Origin: Acetivibrio cellulolyticus CD2
GTDB taxonomy: Bacteria > Bacillota > Clostridia > Acetivibrionales > Acetivibrionaceae
Length of the DNA: 64,000 nt
Reading direction: 5' to 3'
Assembly: GCF_000179595.2 (NCBI RefSeq)
Contig: NZ_JH556653.1
Coordinates: 273,864 to 337,863, forward strand
The notes under the pieces were generated by a model. It had not been told where the DNA came from. It was given only the letters and a program-made list of their open reading frames with translations, and ran no database searches. Shown here one piece after another: positions 43,321 through 51,456 of this stretch. Position 1 is the first letter of the stretch. Each line of letters starts with the position of its first letter. A program made the position numbers and the translations under genes.

Positions 43321-44991
43321 TTACTGGGTTCTCGCTTGTTCGAGTGCATCTTCTACAGCGTTCATGATTCCCATACTGCTATATGTTGCGCCAGATACCA
43401 CATCCACATCGGTTGACTGGGTTTGAAGCATTTCATCTATTACTGCATATGCAGAATTGAAGAATGGCCTGTCATCACCATGTGATACAACCTCTATATC
43501 AGTGATTTTATCATTCTTTATAACTACAGAAACTGTAGTAATACCCCTTTTGAAACCTCTGGCAGAGCCTTCATACATTCCATCCTTGTAAATACTTTTA
43601 CTATTTTCTGTACTCTTCGCTTCGTTCTCAGAATTTTCATTATTTGCATTGTTATCGCTTTTCGAAAGTTCATTTGAATTATTAGCTTGAGTTGGTTCAA
43701 AATCAGCACTTACGGGAGTACTTTCCAAAGCAGCACTTGTTGGAGTAGGTACTTCTGTCACTTTTTCTTCAACATCCGATGATGCAATTACTGGTGTAAT
43801 CTTTGCCTTCTCCAACGCATCAGCTACTGCATCCATTATTCCAACACTGCTATAAGTTGCACCTGAAACAGCATCAACTTCCGTGGATTGTGAACTTAAA
43901 ATCTGATTTGCGATGGAATTATAAGCCCTGTTAAAGTATGGAGCATCATCTCCATAGGATACCACCTTAATATCCTTAATAATATCGTTTTCAATAGTTA
44001 CCGACACATTTGTAACAGCTCCTCTAAAGCCTGTACCAGATCCTTCATACGTGCCGTCAGCATATATTTGTGATTCTGATGACTTCGAAGTACTTTTAGT
44101 TGAAGTTATAGTATTTACAGTGCCTGAAGCATTGCATGCTATGGTTCCTGCATAATACAAACCTGTCATACAGGTAACTGCTAAAGCAGCGGCAACACCG
44201 GTACGCATATCCTCTTTACCTATATTTATAGCTACATTATTACGCGGACATGCTGAAACACACTTATAACAATGAATACATTCTCCTGAATCTATTTTGT
44301 CATGTTTATAAAGCTGAATACCCATTGCACAGCTATTGGTACATATTCTGCAGGAACCGCATTTCTGTGATAGTTTACTAATTTTAACAAATTTCAACTT
44401 AGATACTATTGAAAAGACTGCACCTAATGGGCAAAGGTAACGACAGAAGAACCTTTCAACGAAAAATGATGCTATAATAATTGCCACTAATATCAAAGTA
44501 CCTATTGTGAACTCCGTTAAAGCATAAGAAACATCAGGGAATTTGCCGAATGTTGCAAGCACTCCAAATGCATTCCATGGGTTTGCTCCTGTAAAAATCG
44601 TTATATCAAAGGTCCATACAACAGCAATCAAAAAGGCTAGAAGAACAAATTTGAAATATTTTAGTACTCTATCGAGTTTTTCATTCATTTTAAACTTAAT
44701 TTTGAAGAACCTATTCGAAATTAAGTAAAGCATATCTCCTAGAGTTCCAAATGCACACATCCATCCACAGAAGGCCCTTCCAAAAACAATAGTTGCAGGG
44801 ATTACTGCTATTACTTCTATAAGTTGGGGCAGATTGCCAACGAAGCTAAAGCTCTGGTTTATAACACCCATGTAAATTTGCTTTATACCCGCAAACGCAT
44901 TTATATATATACCAGGCAGTATTATAAAAAAGATTAATTGGATTATGAATCTTACAATTAGTAAAAGCGAATTTTTTTTATTTGCGCTCAT
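43321..44991 (-). CDS. NapH/NosR-like membrane ferredoxin with two FMN-binding domains
   Basis: 556 residues. Membrane part with about five helices (10-32, 58-75, 113-132, 160-178, 262-280), quinone/NapH-like CGWMC and CRYLCPLG pairs, then two [4Fe-4S] motifs CGSCRICTNSC (211-221) and CIHCYKCVSACP (238-249). After a further helix come two copies of the FMN_bind domain (about 308-395 and 466-553) separated by a Ser/Thr/Asn/Glu-rich linker. Each copy ends in the covalent flavinylation motif DAVSGATYSS or DVVSGATYSS (target Thr379 and Thr536), normally modified by ApbE, which is not in this window. The layout suggests transfer of electrons across the membrane to two outer flavins. GAGGT precedes the ATG. 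Confidence 0.9.
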   Translation of the reverse strand: MSANKKNSLLLIVRFIIQLIFFIILPGIYINAFAGIKQIYMGVINQSFSFVGNLPQLIEVIAVIPATIVFGRAFCGWMCAFGTLGDMLYLISNRFFKIKFKMNEKLDRVLKYFKFVLLAFLIAVVWTFDITIFTGANPWNAFGVLATFGKFPDVSYALTEFTIGTLILVAIIIASFFVERFFCRYLCPLGAVFSIVSKLKFVKISKLSQKCGSCRICTNSCAMGIQLYKHDKIDSGECIHCYKCVSACPRNNVAINIGKEDMRTGVAAALAVTCMTGLYYAGTIACNASGTVNTITSTKSTSKSSESQIYADGTYEGSGTGFRGAVTNVSVTIENDIIKDIKVVSYGDDAPYFNRAYNSIANQILSSQSTEVDAVSGATYSSVGIMDAVADALEKAKITPVIASSDVEEKVTEVPTPTSAALESTPVSADFEPTQANNSNELSKSDNNANNENSENEAKSTENSKSIYKDGMYEGSARGFKRGITTVSVVIKNDKITDIEVVSHGDDRPFFNSAYAVIDEMLQTQSTDVDVVSGATYSSMGIMNAVEDALEQARTQ

Positions 44992-45173
44992 AATAATACC
45001 TCACTTCTAAATATCCTTTTGTTTTTATACCCAAAATAAAAGAACTGCAAACATTTTAGGTTCTTACTGTAATAACTTCCTTGAGCTTTACAACATAACT
45101 CCGCTTCAATTATATCTACATATGGCTTAATGTTGCAAATGTTAAAACTTTCTTTGACAAATCCGAATTTCAC
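44988..45173 (-). CDS. Small upstream reading frame, 61 codons, ATGA-coupled to the ferredoxin gene
   Basis: Starts with GTG 45171-45173, 11 bases after AAAGGAGAG, and ends in an ATGA overlap with the start of the FMN-binding ferredoxin gene. The 61-residue product is rich in Lys, Phe, Tyr and Cys and resembles nothing I know. The good ribosome site and coupling favour real translation, perhaps as a leader that feeds ribosomes to the next gene; chance cannot be excluded. Confidence 0.35.
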   Translation of the reverse strand: MKFGFVKESFNICNIKPYVDIIEAELCCKAQGSYYSKNLKCLQFFYFGYKNKRIFRSEVLL

Positions 45174-45285
45174 TATAGCAGGTTCTCTCCTTTAATATTT
45201 GGATCACTATTACACAGTATAAATTCAAAAGCTTAAAGTAGTCTTAAAGATTGCTTTTTAGGCTGGATAATTTCTCAAAAAACAA

Positions 45286-45309
45286 AAAGCCCTTGATATC
45301 AAGAGCTTT
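45286..45309 (-). terminator. Terminator of the amino acid ABC importer operon
   Basis: AAAGCCCTTGATATCAAGAGCTTT at 45286-45309 folds into a 10-bp stem with one wobble/mismatch; the minus strand continues with T5 and T6. Confidence 0.8.
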
Positions 45310-45364
45310 ACATTGTACATACTTATTTTATGAAAGTGGTTCCATAAGTACTCTAAAAAGATAT

Positions 45365-46189
45365 TTATAACACTTTTGATAAGAATTCCTTGGTTCTTGC
45401 ATTTTGAGGGTTTGAAAAGATTTCTTCCGGTGTGTTTTCCTCAAGAATCTTTCCTTCATCCATAAACAATACTCTGGTAGCGACCTCTTTTGCAAATCCC
45501 ATTTCATGAGTTACGATAACCATAGTCATTCCTTCGTTTGCAAGTTGCTTGATAAGCTCAAGAACCTCGCCGACCATCTCAGGGTCAAGCGCTGAAGTTG
45601 GCTCATCAAACAGAATGACTTTTGGGTTCATTGCAAGTGCACGCACTATTGCTATTCTTTGTTTCTGGCCACCAGAAAGAGTTGAAGGATAAACATTAGC
45701 TTTATCTTCAAGTCCGATTCTTTTTAACAGACTAATAGCGTTTTCTTTTACATCTGCTTTTATCTTGCCTCGTGAAGTGTTAATTTCATATAAAGCTTTC
45801 TTATTTTTTGTAAACGTATTTGTAATTTTTATAAAGAAATTCTTGCACTTCTTCATGTAAAAATCATGCGTTTCTATATACAAAGGTGCAAGCATTATAT
45901 TATCTATAACAGTCTTATTGCTGAATAGGTTGAATTGTTGAAAAACCATTCCCATATCACGGCGATGAATATTAATATCAACTTTCATATCAGCAATATC
46001 AACACCTTCAAATATAATAGCACCGCTTGTAGGGTCTTCCATACAGTTAAGGCAGCGCAGAAAGGTGCTTTTACCGCTTCCGGAGGGTCCTATGATGGCA
46101 ACCTTTTCACCTTCATTAATGGTAATGGTAATATCTTTTAATACTTCAAGGCTGCCATAGTTTTTCCTAAGGTTAATTACGTCTATCAC
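45365..46189 (-). CDS. Polar amino acid ABC importer ATP-binding protein with an insertion
   Basis: 274 residues against about 240 for GlnQ-type ATPases. Walker A GPSGSGKS (34-41), Q-loop VFQQFNLF (82-89), signature [10 protein letters not shown] (171-180), Walker [14 protein letters not shown] and H-loop VTHEMGFA are intact. The extra residues form a Lys-, Phe- and Asn-rich insertion at about 104-145, just after the Q-loop region that contacts the permease. Overlaps the permease gene by 17 bases. Third gene of the importer operon. Confidence 0.92.
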   Translation of the reverse strand: MIDVINLRKNYGSLEVLKDITITINEGEKVAIIGPSGSGKSTFLRCLNCMEDPTSGAIIFEGVDIADMKVDINIHRRDMGMVFQQFNLFSNKTVIDNIMLAPLYIETHDFYMKKCKNFFIKITNTFTKNKKALYEINTSRGKIKADVKENAISLLKRIGLEDKANVYPSTLSGGQKQRIAIVRALAMNPKVILFDEPTSALDPEMVGEVLELIKQLANEGMTMVIVTHEMGFAKEVATRVLFMDEGKILEENTPEEIFSNPQNARTKEFLSKVL

Positions 46190-46883
46190 TCTTTCTTAGC
46201 CTCCTTTCCATTATCTTTATGAGCGATGCTATAATCATAACTAAAACAATATAAATTATAGCCATAACAAGGTATGGAACCATAAATTCATAACTGTTTG
46301 TGCCTATATAATTAAATGCAACATACAAGTCGGCAGTACCCACAAAACTTACAACGGATGTTTCCTTTATCAGGGCTATAAATTCATTTCCCAATGTAGG
46401 AAGTATGTTTTTAATTGCCTGAGGGACAACGATTTTCAACATTGTAATTCTATAGCTAAGACCGAGAGCACGGCCTGCTTCCATCTGTCCATGATCTACA
46501 GACATGATACCGCCTCTCATTATTTCTGAGACGTAAGCACCACTATTGAAACCAAACACCAAAATACATACATTAAGTGCAGGCATATTTACACCAATCA
46601 ATGGCAGAATTACATAATACGCTACCAGAAGCTGCACAACAACCGGTGTACCTCTAAACAATCCAACATAAAAATCACATATGCCATTTAGTATTTTGGG
46701 TAATCTTTTATATTTGGGTACTACTTTAACAACAGCTATTAGTGTACCAATGATAATTCCTATCAAAAGGCCAAAAACAGCAATGCAAAGTGTATTTTTT
46801 AGTCCTGCCAGGACTTTTGTGTAGCCGTCATTTTGGTAAAATATTTCCCAAAATTTCATTAACTTTTTATCAAAATTCCCCAT
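46173..46883 (-). CDS. Polar amino acid ABC importer permease
   Basis: 236 residues, HisM/GlnP-type permease with about five transmembrane helices. N-terminal [20 protein letters not shown] is the conserved start of the domain; EAA loop is [20 protein letters not shown]. It probably forms a homodimer. A stable stem-loop separates it from the binding-protein gene upstream and may lower its expression relative to the binding protein. Confidence 0.93.
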   Translation of the reverse strand: MGNFDKKLMKFWEIFYQNDGYTKVLAGLKNTLCIAVFGLLIGIIIGTLIAVVKVVPKYKRLPKILNGICDFYVGLFRGTPVVVQLLVAYYVILPLIGVNMPALNVCILVFGFNSGAYVSEIMRGGIMSVDHGQMEAGRALGLSYRITMLKIVVPQAIKNILPTLGNEFIALIKETSVVSFVGTADLYVAFNYIGTNSYEFMVPYLVMAIIYIVLVMIIASLIKIMERRLRKSDRRN

Positions 46884-46898
46884 ATTAATCCCTTATAG

Positions 46899-46936
46899 AA
46901 TTCAATGCCCCACAATATCCTGAGGAGCATTGAATT
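46899..46936 (-). other. Intra-operon stem-loop after the binding-protein gene
   Basis: AATTCAATGC (46899-46908) and GCATTGAATT (46927-46936) form a perfect 10-bp stem between the binding-protein and permease genes. On the minus strand no T-run follows, so it fits an mRNA-stabilising or partial-termination element, common after solute-binding-protein genes. Confidence 0.55.
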
Positions 46937-46958
46937 ATTTTTTTATTTAAGAATCCCT

Positions 46959-47810
46959 TTAGTTAAGTTCGTTGATTGCTTTTGTAATACTTTGAGCAGG
47001 TGCCTCATCAATAATAACATAACCGATATTTCCGTTAAGCATATCCTGAACAGCAAGAGATCCTGATTTATAACCTACACATTTCACCTTAAAACCGCTA
47101 AAGCCCCAATCTTTATCGCCTTCAACATAGAATTGGCCGGTTGTTCCTGTCTGGACACCGATCTTTGCATCGCTTTTTAGTCCTGATAGAATCGCTTCAA
47201 TATCAGCCGCTGTTTTGCAATTGTCAAATGAATTATCAGCTTCCTTAACGATAAGTTTCTGAGACGCATTATAGTATTTGTCTGAAAATGTAACATACTC
47301 TTTTCTGTCTTCTTTTATTGTAAGACCAGACATTGCAACGTCTGCTTTTCCTTGACCTACAGAGAGGCAAACGGCATCAAAATCCATATTATTGATTACA
47401 AGCTCTTTTCCAAGATATTTAGCAAGAAGTGATGCAATTTCCATGTCAATACCGTAATACTTATCCCCTACAGTATATTCAAATGGCTCAAATGCCGCAT
47501 TTGTGGCAATAACAAGCTGATCCTTTGAACTGTCAAATACTGAAGGCGTAACAGCTTCAGGTGTTCCATCGCCGAAGTATTTGTTGCTTATTTTGTCAAA
47601 CGTTCCATCTGATTTAATCTTAGATATGAATTCATTAACCTTTGTGAGAAGTTCCGGTTGACTCTTGTCTATTCCAAAAGCGTACTCCTCTTCAGTTAAT
47701 GGGATGTTTATAACTTTGACTTTCGAACTTTTGTTGTTCGAACTGCAGCCTGCAAGCGTAAAGCTGCATAGTGCCAGCATCGCAATGACCAATGTAATGA
47801 CTTTTTTCAT
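46959..47810 (-). CDS. Amino acid ABC importer substrate-binding lipoprotein
   Basis: 283 residues. Signal peptide with lipobox LAGC (Cys about 22), so the mature protein is lipid-anchored outside the membrane. SBP_bac_3 fold: FEYTVGDKYYGIDMEIASLL (about 112-131), VAMSGLTIKEDRKEYVTFSD, then the hinge and VGVQTGTTGQ-type region. The mature N-terminus carries about 70 residues before the domain proper, which repeat the family's C-terminal motif LTKVNEFISKIKSDGTFDKI; this suggests a partial shuffle or circular permutation of the fold. First gene of the importer operon; substrate probably a polar amino acid or cystine. Confidence 0.9.
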   Translation of the reverse strand: MKKVITLVIAMLALCSFTLAGCSSNNKSSKVKVINIPLTEEEYAFGIDKSQPELLTKVNEFISKIKSDGTFDKISNKYFGDGTPEAVTPSVFDSSKDQLVIATNAAFEPFEYTVGDKYYGIDMEIASLLAKYLGKELVINNMDFDAVCLSVGQGKADVAMSGLTIKEDRKEYVTFSDKYYNASQKLIVKEADNSFDNCKTAADIEAILSGLKSDAKIGVQTGTTGQFYVEGDKDWGFSGFKVKCVGYKSGSLAVQDMLNGNIGYVIIDEAPAQSITKAINELN

Positions 47811-48007
47811 AATACCATTCTCCTTAACAAACCTTTTTTACTTATACATTCTATGCTCCTATTTTCATAAATATAAATTATAGTATCCAAACATAATTGT
47901 CAACATAAAATTTGAATTATTTTGAACCAATAAAGGAGAATATCTTACGCTCAAGTTTCCTACAGTTGTTAATTTGCCGCTTTTGTTTACATAAACAATC
48001 AGACAAT

Positions 48008-49084
48008 TTACACTTGGATCGTATTAAACACCTGTGCCAGCACATCGTCTTCATAAATGACTTTTTTTGCTTTTTCCCTGTATTCCTCAACATGTATATA
48101 TGTCATCCTGTTTGGTTTTATGGTTGGAGCAATATCTATAGCTTTTACATAATCGGCTGCATTAAGGTTAAGTGTCTTTACAAAACTTAAAAAGCCTGTA
48201 TCTGTAAGAAACTTTCTTACTCTTTCATGTCGGTGATTTTGAACAATACTCATGATATAGGTTGCTATACCTACTTGTATACCATGCAACTGAGGTTTTC
48301 GTGTCATCTTGTCAAGGGCATGAGATATGAGATGTTCACTACCACTTGCAGGTGAACTGTTACCGGCTATCTCCATTGCAATCCCGCTCATAGTCAATGA
48401 ATCAACAAGCTCTTTAATAAAAAAGTCTTCCTTTATATCGGTATAAGGCATCCTTACTATACTATTGACAGATTTTTTTGCTATCATTGCTGCCACATCA
48501 TCAACTCTCGTCACACCTTGTTGTTCTTCAAACTGCCAATCAAATACTGCTGTTACCTTTGATACAATATCACCTAACCCCGAATAAATAAACTTCTCAG
48601 GGGATTTCTTAATTACAGCAGTATCAACAATAATTCCATAGGGTATAGAAGCATGTACAGAAGTTCTGCGCTCATTTATAAACAGAGAACATCCTGAACT
48701 GGCAAAACCATCATGCGCTGTGGATGTTGGAACACTAATAAATGGAAGGTTATTTAAAAAAGCTATGTACTTAGCGACATCAAGCACTTTTCCACCACCT
48801 ATTCCTACAATAGCTTCGGTACCTGCAGGAATCGAAAAAGCCTTTTGTGTTATATATTCCATGGAATTCTCATTACAATCACTGTCTTCTAGTACTTCCA
48901 ATTCCTTTTTTCCATTGAGGGCTTGAAATATTGTTTCACCAAATAAATCTCTAATTCCCTCACCTAAAAATAAAGTTATTTTTCTGATTCCCGCTTTTGT
49001 TATATAGCGATCCATCTCACCAAGTTTGTTTGGTCCTACTTCCATAATAACCGGAATAGAAATTTTATGTATTTGTGCTTTCAT
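48008..49084 (-). CDS. sn-Glycerol-1-phosphate dehydrogenase-like protein (AraM/EgsA family)
   Basis: 358 residues. Iron/zinc alcohol dehydrogenase-like fold. NAD-binding GIGGGKVLDVAKYIA (about 93-107), PTSTAHDGFASSG (about 118-130), and metal ligands in the segments GSEHLISHAL and QLHGIQVGIATY. EgsA/AraM enzymes reduce dihydroxyacetone phosphate to glycerol-1-phosphate, the archaeal-type backbone, used in Bacillus for heptaprenylglyceryl phosphate. Its ATG overlaps the stop of the HAD phosphatase gene by four bases. No PcrB homologue is visible here, so the product's fate is open. Confidence 0.85.
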   Translation of the reverse strand: MKAQIHKISIPVIMEVGPNKLGEMDRYITKAGIRKITLFLGEGIRDLFGETIFQALNGKKELEVLEDSDCNENSMEYITQKAFSIPAGTEAIVGIGGGKVLDVAKYIAFLNNLPFISVPTSTAHDGFASSGCSLFINERRTSVHASIPYGIIVDTAVIKKSPEKFIYSGLGDIVSKVTAVFDWQFEEQQGVTRVDDVAAMIAKKSVNSIVRMPYTDIKEDFFIKELVDSLTMSGIAMEIAGNSSPASGSEHLISHALDKMTRKPQLHGIQVGIATYIMSIVQNHRHERVRKFLTDTGFLSFVKTLNLNAADYVKAIDIAPTIKPNRMTYIHVEEYREKAKKVIYEDDVLAQVFNTIQV

Positions 49085-49734
49085 TCCAAATACCCCTTTT
49101 CTATTAAATCGTTTTCAATCTGTTTAAAATCAGAAAAAGCCGTAAAGCTAATATTTTCACTGCGAAGCAATTCAACCAGTTCTCCTCTTGCATAAACTAT
49201 ATCAGCAGCCTTTGCTGCTCCAAGGTCAGGTTCACTGTCACCTGCAAAAATTATGTATTCATAATCTTTTTTAATACTTTCAACAAATTTTCGCTTATCC
49301 AGTCCAAAAACATCAGAGTAATACAAACTGCTTGAATCTGGCATTATTTTAATACCTCCGTTTGAGTACACACCCTCCATGGAGATTACCTGTACATCTT
49401 TTATACCAAGGTACTCAAGTAAAATTTTAATATAGTATGATGTACCGGCACTCACAATATAAAAATCCCCACAGCTTTTCCTAACCCTATTGATAAAGTC
49501 TCCAGCATAAGCATCAATAGGTATTTTTGTTATTTCCTCAAACAACTGCTTTTCACTTAAATTAACAGAGCCAAATATCTTATTAAGGAACTCAACATTT
49601 ATCTTTTTTGTCCTCTTCCATTCAGTATAGAATTCCTTACCCTCTCTTCCCAAGTATTTATCAATAATGATGTGATAAAAATCCTTTGCTGAAAGTGTTC
49701 CATCAAAATCCGAAATAAATGCAAACTTTTTCAT
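49081..49734 (-). CDS. MtnX-like HAD phosphatase
   Basis: 217 residues from ATG 49732-49734, chosen because GGAGGT lies seven bases upstream. HAD motif I DFDGTLS, motif II VSAGTS, a Lys in the cap/motif III region and motif IV AGDSEPDLGAAK. The cap and length fit the MtnX/PSP-like group, one member of which dephosphorylates an intermediate of methionine salvage. It overlaps the glycerol-1-phosphate dehydrogenase-like gene by four bases, so the two probably act in one pathway, for example making or removing a polyol phosphate. No methionine-salvage gene is nearby. Confidence 0.82.
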   Translation of the reverse strand: MKKFAFISDFDGTLSAKDFYHIIIDKYLGREGKEFYTEWKRTKKINVEFLNKIFGSVNLSEKQLFEEITKIPIDAYAGDFINRVRKSCGDFYIVSAGTSYYIKILLEYLGIKDVQVISMEGVYSNGGIKIMPDSSSLYYSDVFGLDKRKFVESIKKDYEYIIFAGDSEPDLGAAKAADIVYARGELVELLRSENISFTAFSDFKQIENDLIEKGYLE

Positions 49735-49765
49735 TAATTTACCTCCAAGGCCTTTTTTACATAGG

Positions 49766-51388
49766 TCAAATAAATGTTCTGTCTTTAAACTCTTTATAAT
49801 GCAATTCGATTTCTGCCTTTGCTTCATTTATAATCCAATTAACGCCATGAGCTGCTTTTTTTATGCCATCGTTGACATCGCATATTAAGTTGGAATGAAA
49901 ACTTTTTATTCTATTTGAAACCACTAAAAAAAAGTCGGATACATCACTTTTTACTTCATATACAAAACTATCAATAGCTGCTTCATCCATCTTTCTAATA
50001 TTGTCAATATCGTTATAAACGCATGTTATGCAGGTCAACAGCTCGCTCCAAGCCGCTTGAACTTCCACTTCAAAGACACCTAGTGAATTCCCTAATGGAT
50101 TTGAAAATTGCATCAATTTATCTTCAATTTCATGCAATGCTTTTACTATAGTTGCTCCTTTACTTTCAAACTCCGTCTTTGCTTTATCTAGTAGCACTTT
50201 GCTGTTTTTGTTTAACGCTCTTAAAAAATCATCCACGAACAGAATCGGACAAATACTAGCCAAAACATATGTATAAGCTAATTCTGCGGCCAAACCATAT
50301 TCCGACTCAATTGATTCAACTGATATTTCTCCAATACTGTCAACATAAGAAACAATCAGTACTAAAAAGTCTATAGGCAGCTTAATCAAACCGCTTATCA
50401 TATCTATTGTAGCCTGGGAGTAATCAGTAATGCCTATTGTAGCATTACTAGAATAGATTTCCTCAAAACAATTAAAAATATCCTTTGCCCCTGAACCTAT
50501 TAGTGTATTATAAATAAAATATCTTTGTGAAAGCTTTTCAATAGTCTTTGATATATCTGTTCTTGGTGCTTCAACAGCTTTCCCATCCTTAAAAACCAGT
50601 GCCTGCGTTTGGTGGTTTATGCCCAGACTTGAGCAACTGAAATACTCAGCACTTTCTTCTACAAACACCCTTTTTTCACTATGAAATAACATTGCGCCTA
50701 CAAAATCGTTATGTGCAACATAATTAATAAGACCCGAATTTGTAAGCCTTTGCCTTTGCTCAACACTTAGAAGTTGACTAATCCCTGTACCATTAAATAT
50801 CTTACCTGTACATCCCTCAACAAATGCACAAACATACATTGCATTTGCACCACCTTGAGAATGTCCTGTTAAATAGTTTATTCCAGCACTACTCTTATAT
50901 TTCTCAACAAACCTTCTGGAGGGTTCGAACTGGCAAGACATATTGTCCAGGCATGTTCTATAATTATTTATCCAATCTTCACTTAATAAGTTATTCCCAG
51001 TTTTTCCTTGAGCCAGCATACCTTCAGAACCTGTAAATGCAAAATATGTATTGCCGGAATCGTCTTCCAGGGCATAAGCAACCATTCCTCCACAATTATC
51101 ATCATTCTCATACCCCTTAAGTTTAAGGTTTCCAAGCACAGGATCGTTAGCAATCGTAGTTAGAATTGTAACAAACTCGGCAGTCGTTATCCTCCCATTC
51201 CTGTGGATTATTTTACCGTCCGGACTGCCAAGTATGGTATCAATATCCTTTTCTCCTTCAACCCCAATAATATCTTTAAGTGTATACCCGTTCTTTACAT
51301 AATCCGCAAATTTTTGTGGATCTACTGTTGCCTTAACATATGCAAACTGACTTAAAAGCAAATATTGTTGATCATTCAGTTTTGACAT
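49766..51388 (-). CDS. Mbeg1-like (DUF2974) lipase-fold protein
   Basis: 540 residues. The first 300 residues form an alpha/beta-hydrolase: FAFTGSEG (about 117-124), nucleophile elbow LTGHSQGG with Ser177, and a possible His in VAHNDFVG. The C-terminal 230 residues are helical and coiled-coil-like with no signal peptide or clear transmembrane segment. Mbeg1-like proteins resemble class-3 lipases and sometimes appear in secreted effector or toxin proteins; here no export signal or immunity gene is recognised. GGGG precedes the ATG. It lies 31 bases upstream of the HAD gene and may be co-transcribed. Confidence 0.7.
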   Translation of the reverse strand: MSKLNDQQYLLLSQFAYVKATVDPQKFADYVKNGYTLKDIIGVEGEKDIDTILGSPDGKIIHRNGRITTAEFVTILTTIANDPVLGNLKLKGYENDDNCGGMVAYALEDDSGNTYFAFTGSEGMLAQGKTGNNLLSEDWINNYRTCLDNMSCQFEPSRRFVEKYKSSAGINYLTGHSQGGANAMYVCAFVEGCTGKIFNGTGISQLLSVEQRQRLTNSGLINYVAHNDFVGAMLFHSEKRVFVEESAEYFSCSSLGINHQTQALVFKDGKAVEAPRTDISKTIEKLSQRYFIYNTLIGSGAKDIFNCFEEIYSSNATIGITDYSQATIDMISGLIKLPIDFLVLIVSYVDSIGEISVESIESEYGLAAELAYTYVLASICPILFVDDFLRALNKNSKVLLDKAKTEFESKGATIVKALHEIEDKLMQFSNPLGNSLGVFEVEVQAAWSELLTCITCVYNDIDNIRKMDEAAIDSFVYEVKSDVSDFFLVVSNRIKSFHSNLICDVNDGIKKAAHGVNWIINEAKAEIELHYKEFKDRTFI

Positions 51389-51456
51389 TTAAAACCCCAC
51401 TCATTATATGCCCTTTAATATTCAAATTTACTAATTGATTCTTCTTAAGCCATATC

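Noticed and set aside
49766..51388. Polymorphic toxin with immunity gene
   Set aside because: The lipase-like protein lacks a signal or secretion domain and the next gene is a plain HAD phosphatase.
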